Shown: positions 1-6,508 of the stretch, in pieces
Position numbering within the stretch: the stretch's first letter is position 1
Layout of the letters: each line of letters starts with the position of its first letter
Source: a virus
Virus record (IMG/VR): IMGVR_UViG_3300039186_000243
Coordinates: 1-22,310 of that record
Strand: one strand, 5' to 3'
DNA: 22,310 nt
The notes under the pieces: model-generated
The model's input: the letters and a program-made list of their open reading frames with translations, nothing else
What the model was told of the DNA's origin: nothing
The model's database searches: none
Made by a program: the position numbers and the translations under genes

Positions 1-819
1 AAAACCTCAGCTGCTAAAGTTTTAGTAAAACATTTTAAACATCCTTACCTTTATATAAATGCATCAACTGATACTTCAGTAGATGTAGTAAGAAACCGAA
101 TAACTGACTTTTGTGCCAATCGTTCTATTATGGATGAACCTGGTAAATTAAAAGTAGTTATCCTTGATGAGATCGATGGTGTATCTGATCAATTCTTTAA
201 AGCACTAAGAGCTACTATGGATCAATTTGCAACAAATGCAAGATTCGTAGCAACATGTAATTATATCAACAAAGTACCAGATCCAATTCAATCAAGATTT
301 GAAATGATTGATTTTGATTTTTCTAAAGAGGAAGAAACTGAAATAATGAAAAGTTACATTATGAGGATCTTTAAAATCTGTAAAGATGAAGGTATTAAAA
401 TTGAAAAACATGCAGCTGTAGAATTAGTAAAAAGGAAATTTCCAGATTTAAGAACTATGCTTAATCAGCTACAAGGGTTCCAATCACAAGGAAAGGATAC
501 TATAACTGTCGAAGATATAAAACAATTTAGCTCGGTTTATAAAGATATTTATGATTTAGTCATAGATGAATCAGATCCAGTAAAAAATTATCAATATATG
601 TTATCTAACTATGCGAATAGATCTGATGATGTTTTATCTTCTTTAGGGGCTGAGTTCGTAGAGTTTATCCAACAGGAAAGACAATCATATATTCAATTTA
701 TACCACAAGTAATCATAACTGTGGCTAAATACCAATCACAACGACAGCAAGTAATTGATCCTGCGGTATCAATGCTCGCATGTATCTATGAACTGCAATC
801 AATTTTAAACGGCGTATGA
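1..819 (+). CDS. 44: Clamp loader large subunit, gp44-like AAA+ ATPase (5' partial)
   Basis: This is the ATPase subunit of the sliding-clamp loader, which opens the clamp ring and places it on primer-template DNA for the phage polymerase. The frame is open from base 1, so the true start lies upstream. The first in-window residues, KTS, look like the tail of the Walker A loop (GKT/S). Other AAA+ marks follow: Walker B-like ILDEIDG (bases about 157-180), a sensor-1 TCN (about 256-264), and an SRF motif (about 292-300) matching the SRC arginine finger of clamp loaders. The visible 272 codons plus a missing N-terminus of about 45 residues would fit T4 gp44 (319 aa). The stop overlaps the next start as ATGA. 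The family call is secure; the assignment to gp44 rather than another clamp loader rests on the surrounding T4-like genes. Confidence 0.9.
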   Translation, partial: KTSAAKVLVKHFKHPYLYINASTDTSVDVVRNRITDFCANRSIMDEPGKLKVVILDEIDGVSDQFFKALRATMDQFATNARFVATCNYINKVPDPIQSRFEMIDFDFSKEEETEIMKSYIMRIFKICKDEGIKIEKHAAVELVKRKFPDLRTMLNQLQGFQSQGKDTITVEDIKQFSSVYKDIYDLVIDESDPVKNYQYMLSNYANRSDDVLSSLGAEFVEFIQQERQSYIQFIPQVIITVAKYQSQRQQVIDPAVSMLACIYELQSILNGV

Positions 820-971
820 GAGCACAATTCTTAAAAGCATTAATAAAAAAATATTCTAACTATTATGAATTAGGAGCAGCAGTAAGTACCTATTATCATT
901 TGAGAGAGAAAGGTTTAGATAAAGATGAATGCGAAGAAAAAACTATAAAAACAACTTTCAAAAACAACTAA
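816..971 (+). CDS. Small unknown protein, 51 aa
   Basis: This short ORF starts at an ATG that overlaps the clamp-loader stop (ATGA), a classic sign of translational coupling, and ends with TAA at 969-971. The 51-residue product is lysine- and tyrosine-rich, has no predicted membrane segment and no motif I recognise. In T4 the gene directly after 44 is 62, the small clamp-loader subunit, but this product is far too short for that role and a better gp62 candidate lies at 2289-2699. It could be a small regulator or a remnant. The overlap and the open frame are seen directly; function is unknown. Confidence 0.55.
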   Translation: MRAQFLKALIKKYSNYYELGAAVSTYYHLREKGLDKDECEEKTIKTTFKNN

Positions 972-973
972 AG

Positions 974-996
974 TTTGTTATAATTATATTAAATAC
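974..996 (+). promoter_or_regulatory. Possible early/middle promoter before RNase H
   Basis: An AT-rich stretch beginning TTTGTTA and continuing into TAATTATATTA lies just before the RNase H start at 1003. A very similar arrangement (TTTGTTA, three bases, TTATAATATA) lies at 18150-18172, before the 109-aa gene. Sharing this layout between two otherwise unrelated gene starts suggests a promoter class other than the TATATAAA motif. It does not fit an E. coli sigma-70 spacing, and a Bacteroidota -33/-7 promoter fits only loosely. Confidence 0.3.
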
Positions 997-1002
997 AATA
1001 AC

Positions 1003-2241
1003 ATGAGAAAAACAGGAAGACATACCTTTGTCATAGATGGCAATTATTTTCTTTTTAGAACATTATATGTTTTACCAAGAAAATCAAAGAAAGAAGGAAT
1101 GTTAGCTACTGATGAAGACGCGATAGTTTTTATGAGGAAGTTAGCAACTGATTTTGCATATCAGATTAGATTATTCGAAGGACTTATTGATAAAGTAGTA
1201 TGGACTATTGATTCAAGATCATGGAGAAAGGATTTTTATCCAGATGCAGAATATAAAGGTAATCGTAAACAAGACACTACAATTAACTGGAAAAACTTTT
1301 CTAAAGTTACTGATGAGTTTACACAATTACTTGTTAAGCAAGGTGTTATTTTTTCAAAAATAGACGGAGCTGAAGGTGATGATTTAATGTATGCATGGAA
1401 TACTGAATCATTAGCAAATGACAAATCAGTTATTATGTTTACTGGTGATAGAGATTTAGTTCAATTAGTAAATAGAAGTAAAACTAGCAGTACTCACACA
1501 ATCCTATTTTCACCAGCCCATAAGAAAATGTATACTTATCAAGGTTTCTCCGAATGGCTTACTGCAAAGGAAGAAGGTACATCAAAAGATATATTCGATG
1601 TATTAAAAGCATCATCTACACCAGAGGCTCAATCTAAAAAATTACTTGCATCAATTATTGATAAAAAACAAGTAGCAGTAATAGAAGTAGATCCAGAAGA
1701 ATTCAGATTCCGTAAAGTTTTAACAGGTGATTCAGGTGATAATGTACCACCTGCATATTGGCATATTTCCAAATCTAAAAATGGAAAACAGCGAAGATTT
1801 GGTATTAGCGAAAATAAAGCAACTGCTATTATAGATGAGTTCAAAGCAAAACATGGAACATTATCTCATATGTATTTATACGAAGATGGTTATATTACTG
1901 ATTTAGCTAATATTATTGTTAAACATATGAAAGCAAAGCATATGAGCAGAGAGCAGATTATAACTAATCTTAGATCAAATGTTAATTTAATGGTACTTAG
2001 TTCTCATACTATACCTGAAGGAATATTAGATGAAATGTTTAAATCTGTAGAATCTCAAATAAATGTTAATGAATTAAAATTACCTAATGTATCTACTATG
2101 AAAAAAATAGTTGCAGGTACTGAATATGATGGTGATGATAATTCTGCATTTAAAGCAAGTTTCTTTAAGGATGATAATGACAATGATAAAAATGATATGT
2201 CATTTATTACAAATAAAAAAACAAAAGGAAAGATTTTCTAA
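1003..2241 (+). CDS. rnh: RNase H / 5'-3' flap exonuclease, T4 rnh-like
   Basis: A FEN1/PIN-fold 5' nuclease of the T4 RNase H type, which removes RNA primers and a short stretch of DNA from Okazaki fragments. The acidic metal ligands of the family are all visible: D12 in VIDGN, D70 in TID, the helical-arch YKGNR (84-88), D126 and D127 in AEGDD, D149 and D151 in TGDRD, and D243/D246 in GDSGDN, which begins the helix-hairpin-helix DNA-binding part. At 412 aa it is longer than T4 RNase H (305 aa). The extra length is an insertion at about 160-235 and an acidic, Asp/Asn/Lys-rich tail from about 375. It sits 31 nt after the 51-aa ORF, within the replication cluster. The start at 1003 has an A-rich leader. 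Confidence 0.9.
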   Translation: MRKTGRHTFVIDGNYFLFRTLYVLPRKSKKEGMLATDEDAIVFMRKLATDFAYQIRLFEGLIDKVVWTIDSRSWRKDFYPDAEYKGNRKQDTTINWKNFSKVTDEFTQLLVKQGVIFSKIDGAEGDDLMYAWNTESLANDKSVIMFTGDRDLVQLVNRSKTSSTHTILFSPAHKKMYTYQGFSEWLTAKEEGTSKDIFDVLKASSTPEAQSKKLLASIIDKKQVAVIEVDPEEFRFRKVLTGDSGDNVPPAYWHISKSKNGKQRRFGISENKATAIIDEFKAKHGTLSHMYLYEDGYITDLANIIVKHMKAKHMSREQIITNLRSNVNLMVLSSHTIPEGILDEMFKSVESQINVNELKLPNVSTMKKIVAGTEYDGDDNSAFKASFFKDDNDNDKNDMSFITNKKTKGKIF

Positions 2242-2270
2242 AAAAAGAAAACAATTATATTAACAAGTCG

Positions 2271-2278
2271 TATAAATA
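2271..2278 (+). promoter_or_regulatory. TATAAATA, identical to the T4 late promoter octamer
   Basis: The octamer TATAAATA lies 10 nt before the ATG at 2289. It matches the T4 late promoter core exactly, but in AT-rich DNA this could be chance, and the downstream gene is a replication protein, usually not late. The leader also contains AAAGGAA directly before the ATG, one of very few purine-rich, Shine-Dalgarno-like stretches in the window. Confidence 0.3.
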
Positions 2279-2288
2279 ATAAAAGGAA

Positions 2289-2699
2289 ATGAAATTATTT
2301 GATTACATAAAAGTCTTGTTTGGTCGAGACATACAGTGGGAGAAATTAAAGAGGTATGATAAATCTAAAAATTCATTTATGACTAATAGATTCATGAGTA
2401 CTAAGTTTCCTATACAAGCAAATATGTTTAATGCACTTAAGATTGATCCAGTAGGACAAGCAGAAGCGTGGAGAATGGTTGCATCAAAGTTTAGTAGAGT
2501 ACCTGGTTTTATTTATACTAAAACAAAGGCCTCTAAAAAAATAAAAATATGGGAACCTAACACTAAGGCTTTAGAAATGTATTTAAAGATTAATGAAATA
2601 GGTGAACGTGATTTTCTAGAAGCAATGAAGCATAACCCAACTGAAGTTAAGAAGGCAATAAATGTATTAGAAAAACAAATGAGCGATGATATCAATTGA
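2289..2699 (+). CDS. 62: Probable clamp loader small subunit, gp62-like
   Basis: A 136-aa protein whose middle resembles the conserved core of gp62, the small subunit that joins gp44 to form the clamp loader. The core reads FMTNRFMS (30-37), then FP (40-41), N45 and an aromatic/basic stretch to about residue 80. T4-like and cyanophage gp62 proteins have a comparable block: a hydrophobic-NR-LS segment, an aromatic, a spaced asparagine, and a hydrophobic-basic end. I see the pattern from memory and cannot align it. T4 gp62 is 187 aa, so this would be short. It is separated from the gp44-like gene by RNase H, unlike T4 where 62 follows 44 directly. The start of the next gene overlaps this one. 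An unrelated small phage protein remains possible. Confidence 0.55.
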   Translation: MKLFDYIKVLFGRDIQWEKLKRYDKSKNSFMTNRFMSTKFPIQANMFNALKIDPVGQAEAWRMVASKFSRVPGFIYTKTKASKKIKIWEPNTKALEMYLKINEIGERDFLEAMKHNPTEVKKAINVLEKQMSDDIN

Positions 2700-3351
2700 T
2701 AAACAATTTGAATTAGAAATACCAACACATATTGCATTTACATTATACAAAAACGATTACATAGATAATTTAATTATATCTAGAGTAAAAAAAGAATGTA
2801 AAAATGAATCAGAAAATCCTTCTGAATTTATTGTTTCTTTAGATCAATTCGAGCGGGCTATAAAAACCTCATCGTTCTTAAGAGCTGAGTTACAAAAAAC
2901 TAATGATTATGATTCACCTGATCCTGAATTTAAACCTAATTCCATTTTCTTTTTAAAGTCTATTCTTGATAGACTTTCTAACTTAGAGCGTATTACATTT
3001 AAAATATCTAATGATAAAATATTCTCTAGGTTAATAAAGTTAGAGAATGGTCGTGAAATTGTAAGCTTTCATTTTAATATAGTTGAAGGTATATTTGACC
3101 TTACACAAATATTGGATAGAGAGCAACTAGATACCTTTAATAAAAAGTTTATAGAGATAGGAATTCTAAGTAATAAATATTTGGATAGATCTTCTCATTT
3201 TTATATTAAAGCTACTTTATTGTTTGATATACTTGCTGAAATGGAGGAATCACAAATCATGGATGCATTTGATATTATCACAGCAATAGACCCTAAAATC
3301 GAAGAAGACGACCCTATCTTATTGGTCAAGACTGATTATACCTCATATTAG
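2686..3351 (+). CDS. Unknown protein, 221 aa, coupled to the gp62-like gene
   Basis: The ATG at 2686 lies inside the end of the gp62-like gene, a 14-nt overlap in another frame, so the two are probably translated together. The product is soluble, rich in Ile, Leu, Phe, Asp and Lys, with no membrane segment and no enzyme motif I recognise. By size and position it could be compared with the T4 helicase loader gp59 (217 aa), but I see no convincing similarity and do not claim it. Position in the replication block suggests a replication or late-transcription accessory role; this is inference only. Confidence 0.75.
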   Translation: MISIDKQFELEIPTHIAFTLYKNDYIDNLIISRVKKECKNESENPSEFIVSLDQFERAIKTSSFLRAELQKTNDYDSPDPEFKPNSIFFLKSILDRLSNLERITFKISNDKIFSRLIKLENGREIVSFHFNIVEGIFDLTQILDREQLDTFNKKFIEIGILSNKYLDRSSHFYIKATLLFDILAEMEESQIMDAFDIITAIDPKIEEDDPILLVKTDYTSY

Positions 3352-3359
3352 AACATGAA

Positions 3360-3367
3360 TATATAAA
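3360..3367 (+). promoter_or_regulatory. Late-promoter-like motif TATATAAA (preceded by GAA)
   Basis: GAATATATAAA lies 18 nt before the ATG at 3386 and just after the stop of the previous gene. It is one of the five best copies of the recurrent GRM-TATATAAA motif, and marks the switch from replication genes to lysis/virion genes. It resembles the T4 late core TATAAATA. Confidence 0.5.
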
Positions 3368-3385
3368 CCAAATAAGGTTTGTATT

Positions 3386-3646
3386 ATGAAAAAGATTATA
3401 GAATGGCTCAAAGGTCTCTTAAGAGACGAACAGGGAGATCCTTCATCAAAAAGATTTATTGGAATTATTGCAGGTTTAACATTATGTGCAGCTCTGTTTA
3501 TTAATCTGTACACAGAGTACCCAGTTGAACCAACACTAGTGAATGCGGTTGCAGCAATATGTATTGGTGGTTTAGGATTATCATCAGCTGATAAAATATG
3601 GGGTAAGAAATCCAACAAAAAAGAAGATCAACAAATAAACTCATAA
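3386..3646 (+). CDS. Small two-helix membrane protein, holin-like
   Basis: This 86-aa protein has a charged amphipathic N-terminus (1-23), a hydrophobic helix at about 24-42, a short turn with Glu and Pro, a second more glycine/alanine-rich helix at about 50-67, and a strongly charged C-terminal tail rich in Lys and Glu. Size and two-helix layout fit a phage holin, which would open the inner membrane at lysis, and the motif DEQGDPSSKR before the first helix recalls small membrane proteins of phages of Bacteroidota. No endolysin gene is adjacent, so the role is not confirmed by context. It is the first gene after a late-promoter-like motif and ends one base before the next start. An alternative is another small inner-membrane phage protein. 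Confidence 0.6.
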   Translation: MKKIIEWLKGLLRDEQGDPSSKRFIGIIAGLTLCAALFINLYTEYPVEPTLVNAVAAICIGGLGLSSADKIWGKKSNKKEDQQINS

Positions 3647-3647
3647 C

Positions 3648-5630
3648 ATGGCAGTAACAGGATCATCAACAGATGCTAGTGGAGATCAACTATTAGTTAG
3701 TCTCCAAACTCCTTATGAAAATGTAACAGAAGTATTAGGATTTACCGATTCAATTACAGGTGAAACTACATCATGTTATTATGATAAGGATTATAGGTGG
3801 GGTATAGACGGTGTCACATATTCAGACTGGGTACCTCTAACAGATATAAATTTACAAAAACTAGTATTAAATCCAGCAAATAATTTTTGGATTGAATTCA
3901 GATATACACAAGTTGGTGAATGTACATTGACATTTAATTCAATTGCATTAGAGATTGTAACTGATGGTGGTGTAATATGTAAAATTCCACAAATTGACTG
4001 TGGTGGTGTTGACGGTTGTTCTGGTGCATTAAACTTAGCATTTGATTGTTGTGGTGGTGGTTGGAATCCTTATGACATAACCAGAGCAGGGCAGATGTAT
4101 ACTCAGCTATCTGCAATGGCATCTAATCTATTTGGATTCTGTGTAACTTATTATAAAACTAAAGCAGATCAACGAAGCCAGGATGTTATTCTAAAAGAAT
4201 ATTCATTATTTGATGTTATCAAATCAGGAGAAGTTAAGATAATGATTCCTGATAATGAATTGCCTACTAGAGATATTGCATTTAATCCATTAATGATGGA
4301 CTTTCCTGTTCAGTTTGAAATTCATATTGTCAAATCTGCATTTGAGGCAATCTTTGGGATTGGTTCAAAGCCACAGATGAGAGATTATCTTTACTTTGAG
4401 CAGTTTATGAATCGTATGTATGAAGTTGATGCAATAGCAGAAGCTGATGACTTTATGTATGCAGGATCTTATTGGAGAGTTAGTCTTGTAACATATCAAC
4501 AAAGAACCAATGTAGGTTATGAAGATACTGTTGAAGGTTTAGCTGCTGAACTTTCTACTGATTCGTTAGTATCTAATGTAGAAGAAAAGTTTAGAGTTGA
4601 AAGAGAAAACGAATTTAAAGATGTTAGAAAACCTAACGAGTATAATACTATAGGTAGCCAAGCAAATGATTATGTAAGAAGATCTTTGAATAAAAAAATG
4701 AGTATCACTGAAGAAAATGTTTATAATCAGTGGACTATTATTTCAAAATATCATTATGCATTAAAAACTCTACCAAAAAATACAATAGGTGTTAAGTACA
4801 GATATACTGGTGGTTGGGATGCTACTGATAACAGGGCATTTACATTCTGGTTTAGACCACAGTACACAAAGCCTGTTGGTTCAAGTTTTGTAATTAACTC
4901 AATAACTAATAATGCAGGTAATCCTATGATATCTGCAGATGCTTTGCCTTTGGGTGATCTTGCAATTTCTGCAGGTGATTGGATTGCGATAAGAGGTACT
5001 ACTTCATATAACAGTATACAACCGGTAAAATCTGTTGATACTGATACAAAAACTATTACTTTAGATATACCTTATATAGATGGAACTATTAGTAATAATA
5101 CAACATTTAAAAAAGAAGTTAGTAATACTGTCATACAATATGATAATTATGAATTTAAATCCCCAGTAACATCGTATGTTCAATTAACATATACTACGAA
5201 TTGGTTTATTATTAAACTTAATGATATCTATTATAAGTATGATTTATCAAAAGCATCTGTTGTACTTTCGCAAGGTAAATGGTATGCTGCGACTATTAAC
5301 TTAAATAATTTAGCACAGCAACTATCATTGTTTTTATATAATACTGTAGAAATGACAGGGGCTATAAACCCAGATAGAACTGCTGATTTAACAAGTATCT
5401 ATACAAATACACAAACAATACCAACAACAGTAATACCAAGTGGATTTGCTTGGAAGTTACTAGGAGGTCAGACTGATTTAACTAATATCAGAATATGGGG
5501 TGAAACTATTGAAGAAGAGCTACAAGAATTAATACTATCACAATATGTAGTTAAAGATTCTCATTTAGCACTACTACTCGATAATGCATCACCAGAACTA
5601 ATGCTCCCGACCGCTACTAACCCGAGGTAA
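3648..5630 (+). CDS. Virion structural protein with a lectin-like (LamG-type) C-terminus
   Basis: A 660-aa protein directly before the terminase genes. The N-terminal part (1-105) is beta-rich. A cysteine cluster follows (C111, C118, C124, C134, C135) in a glycine-rich stretch. The middle (about 140-380) is more helical and conserved-looking, with many aromatics. The C-terminal part (about 385-655) has the alternating aromatic/hydrophobic pattern of a concanavalin/LamG-like sandwich, including GKWYAA, LSLFLY and a terminal NIRIW...EEE stretch of the sort that closes LamG domains. In T4 the genes before 16 encode neck and tail-completion proteins, but this protein is too large and shows no likeness to gp13, gp14 or gp15. 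I infer a head-neck or fibre-like surface protein; the exact place in the virion is unknown. It starts one base after the previous stop. Confidence 0.65.
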   Translation: MAVTGSSTDASGDQLLVSLQTPYENVTEVLGFTDSITGETTSCYYDKDYRWGIDGVTYSDWVPLTDINLQKLVLNPANNFWIEFRYTQVGECTLTFNSIALEIVTDGGVICKIPQIDCGGVDGCSGALNLAFDCCGGGWNPYDITRAGQMYTQLSAMASNLFGFCVTYYKTKADQRSQDVILKEYSLFDVIKSGEVKIMIPDNELPTRDIAFNPLMMDFPVQFEIHIVKSAFEAIFGIGSKPQMRDYLYFEQFMNRMYEVDAIAEADDFMYAGSYWRVSLVTYQQRTNVGYEDTVEGLAAELSTDSLVSNVEEKFRVERENEFKDVRKPNEYNTIGSQANDYVRRSLNKKMSITEENVYNQWTIISKYHYALKTLPKNTIGVKYRYTGGWDATDNRAFTFWFRPQYTKPVGSSFVINSITNNAGNPMISADALPLGDLAISAGDWIAIRGTTSYNSIQPVKSVDTDTKTITLDIPYIDGTISNNTTFKKEVSNTVIQYDNYEFKSPVTSYVQLTYTTNWFIIKLNDIYYKYDLSKASVVLSQGKWYAATINLNNLAQQLSLFLYNTVEMTGAINPDRTADLTSIYTNTQTIPTTVIPSGFAWKLLGGQTDLTNIRIWGETIEEELQELILSQYVVKDSHLALLLDNASPELMLPTATNPR

Positions 5631-5637
5631 CTTGGAA

Positions 5638-5650
5638 TATATATTATAAA
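5638..5650 (+). promoter_or_regulatory. Weak late-promoter-like element before the small terminase
   Basis: The sequence GAATATATATTATAAA contains a degenerate copy of the GRM-TATATAAA motif, about 10 nt before the ATG at 5660. It differs from the best copies at two positions, so it may be only AT-rich leader. Confidence 0.25.
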
Positions 5651-5659
5651 TTTAAACAT

Positions 5660-6271
5660 ATGAAAGAATCATCGAAAGATAAATTTCGAGATAGTTTAGG
5701 TGACTTGTTAAACGATCTACCTGACGAAGTTGAAGGTTATGCTGAGAACAATGTAGAACTGGAACCTGTTAAAATTAATAGCAATCAAAACGCGCAATTA
5801 ATCAAAGCTAAGAACAGGGCAGAGAAGACAATAAACAGTTTACTTTCATTTTATTTAAGCGAGGAGATTATAGCCGAGCATGAATATATCAGAGCAAAGG
5901 CACAGCTTGATGAATATGCACTATCAATGCTGGTAAGACAAATGCAAAATAGTGAAACTGCTATTACCTTATTAATGGAGACAATTCATGAAGGTGATGT
6001 TTCGCCAAGAATGTTCGAAGTACTTTCTGATTTACAGCGGACTTTATTAGATATTATAAAGAGTCAAACAATGTATCTTATAGCAATTGAGGAAAATGCT
6101 AAGAAGATATCTCGTGATGTTGATGTTTATCATAGTACTGAAAGTTCCTCATCATCCAATAAACAAAGTGGTATTAAGTCCAGAGGTACAAAAGATTTAA
6201 TGAGAGCTTTACAAGATACAATCAAAGAAGAAGATATACAAGACGTCGATGGAAATGAAAATGAAGAATAA
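5660..6271 (+). CDS. 16: Terminase small subunit, gp16-like
   Basis: A 203-aa acidic, largely alpha-helical protein immediately upstream of the large-terminase locus. The central part (about 45-150) has heptad-like hydrophobic spacing that predicts coiled coil, the core of T4-type small terminases, which form rings that regulate the ATPase and bind the packaging substrate. The C-terminus has a serine run (about 161-166) and an acidic end. T4 gp16 is 164 aa. There is no sequence motif that alone proves the identity, so the call rests on position, size and coiled-coil character. Its last 23 bases overlap the GroES-like gene. Confidence 0.7.
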   Translation: MKESSKDKFRDSLGDLLNDLPDEVEGYAENNVELEPVKINSNQNAQLIKAKNRAEKTINSLLSFYLSEEIIAEHEYIRAKAQLDEYALSMLVRQMQNSETAITLLMETIHEGDVSPRMFEVLSDLQRTLLDIIKSQTMYLIAIEENAKKISRDVDVYHSTESSSSSNKQSGIKSRGTKDLMRALQDTIKEEDIQDVDGNENEE

Positions 6272-6503
6272 TTATTTGTTAGTTCAGGAAATTGAACAAC
6301 AAGAACAGCAAACCCCTAGCGGTATTATTATACCTGTTGAAAAACACAATCGTAAAGCAACAGTTATTAATGCCGGTGATGCAGAGCATATAAAAGAGGG
6401 TGATACTATATTAAAAAATATGGGCAAAGGTACTATGGTTACACTTGATAACATTGAATATGAAATTATACATATTAACCAACTTATTGCCATTATAGAA
6501 TAA
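6249..6503 (+). CDS. GroES-like co-chaperonin (Cpn10 / T4 gp31 type)
   Basis: This 84-aa protein follows the Cpn10 pattern from end to end. It begins with a beta strand YLLVQEIE (9-16), followed by a polar mobile-loop region ending in SGIIIP (24-29), equivalent to the GGIVL that docks on GroEL. Next come the strand ATVINAG (37-43), KEGDTIL (49-55) corresponding to the KVGD turn, and a terminal DNIEYEII...LIAII, equivalent to the GroES tail. GroES is about 97 aa; the deficit falls between residues 43 and 49, where the GroES roof hairpin would be, and T4 gp31 also lacks that hairpin. The likely role is to act with host GroEL to fold virion proteins such as the capsid. In-frame ATGs at 6249, 6255 and 6261 are all possible starts. 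It lies between the two terminase genes. Confidence 0.8.
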   Translation: MEMKMKNNYLLVQEIEQQEQQTPSGIIIPVEKHNRKATVINAGDAEHIKEGDTILKNMGKGTMVTLDNIEYEIIHINQLIAIIE

Positions 6504-6508
6504 ACCAC

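Noticed and set aside
2225-2256. Possible terminator TTTTC ... GAAAA after the RNase H gene
   Set aside because: Only a weak 5-bp A/T stem with no following T-run; not convincing.
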